Assembly (NCBI RefSeq): GCF_025854275.1
Contig: NZ_CP107567.1
Span: 4,278,001-4,342,000 of the forward strand
Direction: 5' to 3'
Length of the DNA: 64,000 bases
DNA from: Streptomyces peucetius
GTDB lineage: Bacteria > Actinomycetota > Actinomycetes > Streptomycetales > Streptomycetaceae
The position numbers were made by a program, and so were the translations under genes. Positions within the stretch are counted from its first letter, which is position 1, and each line of letters begins with the position of its first letter. The notes beneath the pieces are model-generated. The model was not told the DNA's origin, did no database searches, and saw only the letters and a program-made list of their open reading frames with translations. Shown one piece after another: positions 63,825 to 64,000 of this stretch.

Positions 63825-64000
63825 CCGTCGCCCGGACACACCTGCGCCCGGGCGCCTTCGGTGCCGGCCGTGACGGACCGACCGCTAGGGCGTGCGCCCC
63901 AGGTGGGTGAGGCACGCCTGACGCCGGGCCGTGCCCGCACGGGCGCCGACACCCGGAGCGCGCCGGACGGCGGTGCGTCGGATGGCCTGCGTCGGCGCGA
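63825..64000. other. Right edge of window
   Basis: 176 bp; no gene, terminator or other feature that I can support. Confidence 0.5.

Overview
The window is GC-rich chromosomal DNA from a high-GC actinomycete, almost certainly a Streptomyces. Reasons: frequent GTG/TTG starts, strong third-position GC, and typical genes such as WblA-type WhiB, MptB-type mannosyltransferase, YbaB-RecR-DUF5063, lysC, paired Ser/Thr kinases and TerD. Gene order on both flanks looks like ordinary Streptomyces core chromosome; this is from memory and was not checked by search.

Layout. (1) 1-7,436, minus strand: a class II lanthipeptide operon in the order lanA1-lanA2-lanM1-lanT-lanM2, the last cut by the left edge. 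The two precursors match the alpha and beta halves of two-component lantibiotics of the lacticin 3147/haloduracin type, and the gene order is that of lacticin 3147. (2) 7,833-9,949: three interrupted genes, namely a CcdA-like and a TlpA-like redox pair (one frameshift each) and a small secreted protein with an in-frame TAG. (3) 10,113-15,218: two similar Ser/Thr kinases flanking a membrane-anchored trypsin-like protease. (4) 15,395-24,001: a PfpI-MarR pair with a double palindromic operator, a class III aminotransferase, a GntR regulator coupled to a large membrane glycosyltransferase, and small secreted or unknown proteins. (5) 24,273-33,737: SLATT protein, ybaB-recR-DUF5063, lipoprotein, lysC with an aspartate-semialdehyde-dehydrogenase-like gene lacking the catalytic cysteine, an ECF sigma factor with a membrane partner, and SURF1. 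(6) 33,918-45,283: S9 peptidase, then a giant coiled-coil AAA ATPase, flotillin, NfeD-like protein and TerD, a membrane-linked stress module. (7) 45,397-48,056: cupin, MOSC, TetR with a palindromic operator over its start, and a DUF2867-like protein.

(8) 48,217-55,904: a 7.7-kb island bounded by 51-bp direct repeats made from the 3' part of tRNA-Pro(CGG). The intact tRNA is at the right end and a fragment at the left. No integrase is visible. The island holds small stress and envelope families (DUF6131-like, PRC-barrel, YihY, DUF5994, CsbD, Asp23), several duplicated and decayed, including an Asp23 gene broken by a 182-bp inversion.

(9) 56,068-64,000: core-type genes for a metallophosphoesterase, two polyprenol-dependent mannosyl/glycosyltransferases, a YqeY-like protein, a class A penicillin-binding protein and wblA.

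The most distinctive systems are the two-component lantibiotic operon and the TerD/NfeD/flotillin/ATPase module. The tRNA-bounded island and the cysteine-less dehydrogenase beside lysC are also worth following. Several single-base lesions lie in or next to short same-base runs, so sequencing error must be excluded before they are called real.
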